Of a DNA stretch of 64,000 nucleotides, positions 59,904 to 64,000 are shown piece after piece. The stretch comes from Syngnathus acus (lineage: Eukaryota; Chordata; Actinopteri; Syngnathiformes; Syngnathidae), in assembly GCF_901709675.1 (NCBI RefSeq), contig NC_051095.1:1425001-1489000 (forward strand), read 5' to 3'. Each line of letters begins with the position of its first letter. The stretch's first letter is position 1. Below the pieces are notes generated by a model. The model was not told where the DNA came from and did no database searches. It saw only the letters and a program-made list of their open reading frames with translations. Both the position numbers and the translations under genes were made by a program.

Positions 59904-62171
59904 ACGTTGGAAAAACTTTACAAAGAAGACCGAACACCAACTTTCCTTCGCTAGGTTATATCCGTTTGCCTGAGACGGATTTTTCGCTTTGGAAACAAAT
60001 ATAAATGGCCGCCGAGTTGCGCCGGCATTAAAAGAGCCACTCTGATCCCATAAAAGGTGTCTTTGTGGTAAATGCAGCTGCTGCACTGCAGTCCGCTGCA
60101 CTCGGGCTAGCTGGCAATTATCACCGCCTCGCCGGGGAGACGCAGAGACTAATGCCTCGTTCCATAAAAAGTCGAGGAAAAAAAAAAAGCTGATGGAATG
60201 AGTGTCGTATCTCCGTTGTTGCTCTCTAAACTTCGAGGCGAGTCCCGCGGGAACTGTCAGGGAGAACTGAACCGATTGTGACCGGAAAATGAACTCAAAT
60301 TTGCTTCTCTGGTCCTTCAATTTTATTTCATTATTCCAACTTTAATTACTTAGCCATTGTGCGGCCGAAGCGCTCCTAGATTAAAATGGACACTCTTTTA
60401 ATAACCGCCCCCCCCCAAAAAAGGAACACACCTCAAAGATGGAATAATTAAAGCAGCAGCAAGATAAGATTCATATCCTCTTCTCTTCTCTGCAAATTCG
60501 ATTGGGCTCCAACCAGAACGCAGAATTGACCACTACAGTGATTTCCAGTCAATTTCACTATTGATACGTTTTGTAACATTTTAGTTTGGAGGTTTGCTGT
60601 GGATTATTTTATTTTTTTAATATGTGCCTCTGTTCAGTAAAGCTTGGGAAACCGCTGACATGAAAGTAGTGGAGAGGATAAAAAAGACATTTTATGGAAA
60701 GCTTTCAATGACGCGTCTCAAGGTGAACGTGGGCCGGGCGGGGTCGTGCCCCTCTGGGACCGAGTCTATTTAAAGGGAGGGACGGACAACAACACGAAAA
60801 GTGGGGCAGGACGTTTGCCGCGTCCTCCTCGCAAACTGGTGTACTCGATGCGATATTCCGATTTGTTTCCGCATGCTCGCTTTCTGTCAAAGTTCTGCTG
60901 TAGCCTGAATCTCCACGCGAAATCGGTAGAAGTCACAATAAAGAATCTTTTCCGAATGAAAATATAAAGCATGAAGATAAAAAAATGGTAACCGAGCCTG
61001 CCTGCAGAACTTGCGCCGCGTGACGATACCTTCTGACGCGGCGCCGTTGTCTTTCGCTAACTTACAGAAATATCTTAAATTCAACAATTTTTTGGTATAA
61101 AACAAACATCCAGGCCATAAATATCACACATAAATATAAAATAAAGCAATGTGTTTGGTGGTCGCTGAGTATACATTTTTTTTGCCAGCTTTATACTAAC
61201 ATGCTAACACATTAGCAACAACAGCAAGTGCAGTAGTAATTGGCTGTGACAATATATTCTGCTATCGCTGACTTCTACTAACACATTAGTACAGTCACGA
61301 TGACAGTAAATATTTATATGAAATAAGTTTCTACGTCTTACGTAAATATATAACGCAAAGCAGTAGGTGCAGTGGTAACCCGACGTGCTCTTTTGCCGCG
61401 GCGCGAGCTAGTTAGCCGCACGTCGTTCTATCCCCCTGTGCTGGAATTTGTCACAATTTATTGATCATTTGGTTTCCAGTTACATGTGTATAGCGACATC
61501 GCTTCAATGTCTTCCCAAGCATTTTATTCCTGTCATCTGCCGGGATGTTTTAGAAGCCCCAAATGGGCGATAACCTTGGTAGCTACTATGTTAGCAGCTC
61601 GCTGTACCTCCCTATTATCCAGCTTTGATTTGTGGCCCATTTAACAAACACTCTGATTTTCAGTGCATCTCTCCATGTAGGCTAAGCGTGTTTGTCAGCG
61701 CTCCTAACCTGCGTACCCTCGTGGCCTCACCTAGTGAGAAAGCCACGGCCGGTTAGCTCGGCAAAGGCGATAGGGCTTGACACATATTTACCAAAGCCAC
61801 GCAAACAAATGGGCCGCTTTTGCCAACAGCATCCCCTCCGGCCATTTTACGAGTCGCACGCGTCGACTCGTTTCCTTCCATTACGCGGCGGCCGCCCTCG
61901 CGTCTCTTTTTCATCCCTCGGTGCTGACACGCCAGTCTGAAGCGATTAGCGTCATACCTTGCTATGAGCTTAAAACATGGGGGAGGTGTCCTTTTCATTC
62001 TGCCATAATAGCTTCTATCTGAGAACACAGTCATCTTCACCTTCCACTCGGGTTTCAGACCAAAAAAAAAAAAAAGTCCCTTTCTTTGAATCCAGCTATA
62101 AAAGGTGAACGCTGTACAATATACACCTGAATGTTTGAAGCAGAGCCTTTCTCGGTTTGCACATTGGGGAC
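59904..62171. other. Putative pcdh7 intron, nothing recognised
   Basis: Unique sequence. Two similar TAACACATTAG words occur near 61205 and 61280. No exon or element end seen. Confidence 0.5.
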
Positions 62172-62217
62172 TACCTCAAAAAAAATACTTGGCTATTCAA
62201 GTACCACCGTAGTGATA
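62172..62217 (+). mobile_element. hAT MITE fragment in the pcdh7 intron
   Basis: CTACCTCAAAAAAAATACTT followed by GGCTATTCAAGTACCACC matches the subterminal part of the same MITE whose inverse end appears at 5513-5558. Termini are absent. Confidence 0.5.
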
Positions 62218-62288
62218 AAAAAACAAAGCAGAGGTTTTATTCTTCTATTTAATCTTTTTTTAAACTTCTGTATTGCCACTGTGGTTAA

Positions 62289-62350
62289 CTACAGTCATGC
62301 CTTGAGATACAAATGCCCCAACTTACGAGTTTTTCCACATCAAGCCGATT
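62289..62350 (+). mobile_element. Fragment of a dispersed fish repeat
   Basis: ACAGTCATGCCTTGAGATAC followed by AAATGCCCCAACTTACGAGT resembles a widespread fish interspersed repeat with 'cctcgagatacgag' words. Family assignment is from memory only. Confidence 0.45.
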
Positions 62351-63479
62351 TGCAGCTACGCCCATTTGAAGTTTACTGTCAAGCCAAACGTGAAACAAAA
62401 AGAACGGCACATTTTTCAACCAAACGACGTTGCCTTAAAAACCTCCCCCTACTAGCTCATTGCTAATATATAATGGAAATGCCATTGACATGCTATTGGC
62501 TAGCATCAATGCTAACTGTTTTACTCCTCTTGAAGTAGCAAATGTTCAGAAAAAACTGGCGGGATAGGCATATATTCTTTATCCTCTGTGTACATTGACT
62601 AAAATGACAGAATCCCGACTCAATAAACCTGCTCCAGAAACTATTCGTATGCAAGCAAGTCAAAAAGTCAAATTTTCCATCAGCTGTCCCCTTTAATCTA
62701 CAATGTCGGTGCCACTTCAGTGTTTCGCAAAGTACACAGGCACGATTTGAGAAATATTTGTATATTACGCACGCTATTTAGCCCGCTTCAGCGTTTTATA
62801 AGGAGCGCTCGGGGAGTCGTCCGACTGAATGAAGTCGCGAGAGCGACTAATTCAAAACGACGGCTGCCGAGCACAGTGGGAACTCGCAGTGCGCCACCTT
62901 GGGCGCAAGCAGATCAGCTCCGTCGAGGTCAGCCATTCCAAGTTGAAGTGAGCTTTAAATTAGTCTTCACACGAGATGGGATGAAGCCGACGGACAGCTG
63001 TGACCTTTCTAAACGAGTGTCTGCGGCCAAAGTCGGCGTTGCTTTCTAATTGAAACCTTCAACGCTTCAATTGAGGAGCAGAGGAAGCAAAATGAGGCCG
63101 GAAAAGATGTCCGGTTGGCCCACGCTGATGCCCTTCATGTCTGCGAGCTCAAGACACTTCATAAGGTCGAGTTATTTCTTAATGCGTGACGCATCTTGGC
63201 TCGGAAACGCGTGTCAGGAAAGCAGGTGGGGCTGTCATCAGCCAAGACAAATAAACACCTCGGAGGCACTCAGCCAAAACTGCCCTCTGTCGCTCGTTTT
63301 TCTCCGCTTCACTTTGACTGATGGATGATGCCCGACTTAAAAAGTTGCCCATGTTTTAGCTTTCAGGTGCAACTTCTAGATTAACCTACAATGCACCGCA
63401 ACCTTGATCGGGGGACTTTTCGGGTCTCTCGCTATCTCTGTCGCAACTTGCTGACGACAACCTTAGCCTACAAAATAAA

Positions 63480-63720
63480 CGGCGTACAGATTTGACAGAA
63501 GGAAATAGAAACAAATCTGTTCAGATAAATAGTATAAATAGTATAAATACACCCTGTGATATGACCTCTGAAGTACCGCAAGGATCGATTCTTGAACCCC
63601 AAACAATTCATGATTTGGTAAATGCGTCGAAGCTACATGGAACCATCTTCTTTACTGATGACAGTTATTTTATTCTGGGACGATTAAACAACTCGTGAGG
63701 AGCGAATACAAAAATGGAAA
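63480..63720 (+). mobile_element. Broken LINE reverse transcriptase fragment (L2/CR1-like)
   Basis: An open stretch (63492-63698) encodes TSEVPQGSILEP, then IHDLVNASKLHGTIFFTDDSYF. These correspond to the VPQGS..GP motif and the catalytic FADD motif of non-LTR retrotransposon reverse transcriptases. Here the alanine of FADD is replaced by threonine, the glycine after SIL is glutamate, and residues normally between the motifs are missing. A stop follows at about 63698 and later sequence is shifted. The element is dead and lies at the window edge, inside the presumed pcdh7 intron; A-rich sequence follows to 64000. Confidence 0.72.
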
Positions 63721-64000
63721 GAGTATTTTTAATATCTAGAAATGAACGAAATTACACAAAAAACGTGTATCGTTCACCCAAACCCGCACTAAATGCACAA
63801 TTGGAGAATGGTCAGGCATGGAAACTCAAAATTCCCGGAAGCTTAAGCCTGTTATTGTGTCAAATCTAATTGAAGGAATATTCTACGACAACAGAGAAAA
63901 AAAAAATAGCACTCATACATCCTCAAAGGAGGGATTACAGTTCTGAACTGGAGATGAGTAGGGGGAGAAAAAAATTGGTGTCAGAAATGGGGATGGACTT

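Overview
The window looks like teleost fish nuclear DNA. It is gene-poor, rich in microsatellites, minisatellites and homopolymers, and carries decayed DNA transposons with 'CAGGGGTGTCAAACT'-type ends and LINE tails familiar from percomorph fish. Several repeats resemble ones I associate with pipefish and seahorses, but that placement is only an impression. No bacterial features, CRISPR arrays, rRNA or tRNA genes were seen.

One protein-coding segment is well supported: the last coding exon of a delta-1 protocadherin, pcdh7, on the minus strand at 42298-42785. It carries the conserved cytoplasmic motif CTRECDEYGHSDSCWMP and ends in TLTRREVYL. Its 5' edge is a clear splice acceptor with a cytosine-run pyrimidine tract and a consensus branch point. 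The rest of the gene (ectodomain, membrane span, earlier cytoplasmic exons) was not seen and should lie on the minus strand beyond 64000. Thus 42786-64000 is probably pcdh7 intron, about 40060-42297 is probably its 3' UTR, and 1-40060 is downstream intergenic DNA. Two unassigned open frames (149 and 205 codons) lie on the same strand inside the presumed 3' UTR.

Mobile DNA includes a 384-bp hAT-type element with a perfect 8-bp target duplication (9718-10101). Two closely similar TA-flanked inverted-repeat elements of 1010 and 862 bp sit 548 bp apart (32252-33261, 33810-34671). There is a 170-bp palindromic TA-flanked MITE (29165-29334) and two 71-bp mini-elements (23723-23793, 25866-25936). 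Further hAT remnants, two LINE 3' tails and a broken LINE reverse transcriptase (63480-63720) complete the set.

Tandem arrays with units of about 60-200 bp occur at 1340, 3269, 4043, 14945, 30613, 46710, 48290, 50109, 52128 and 54078. Long microsatellites include a TCAC tract at 15839, CA at 15971, TATC at 26952 and a purine tract at 14211. Regulatory candidates are a 40-bp palindrome centred on TGACGTCA (17941), a cluster of six CGCTAAT words (57861-58088) and three CTCF-like motifs in a convergent arrangement around the pcdh7 3' end. I found no convincing new multi-gene system. The most useful leads are the 3'-flank open frames, the CRE-centred palindromes, the paired transposons and the short array units that share GCTAGC/GCTAA words.
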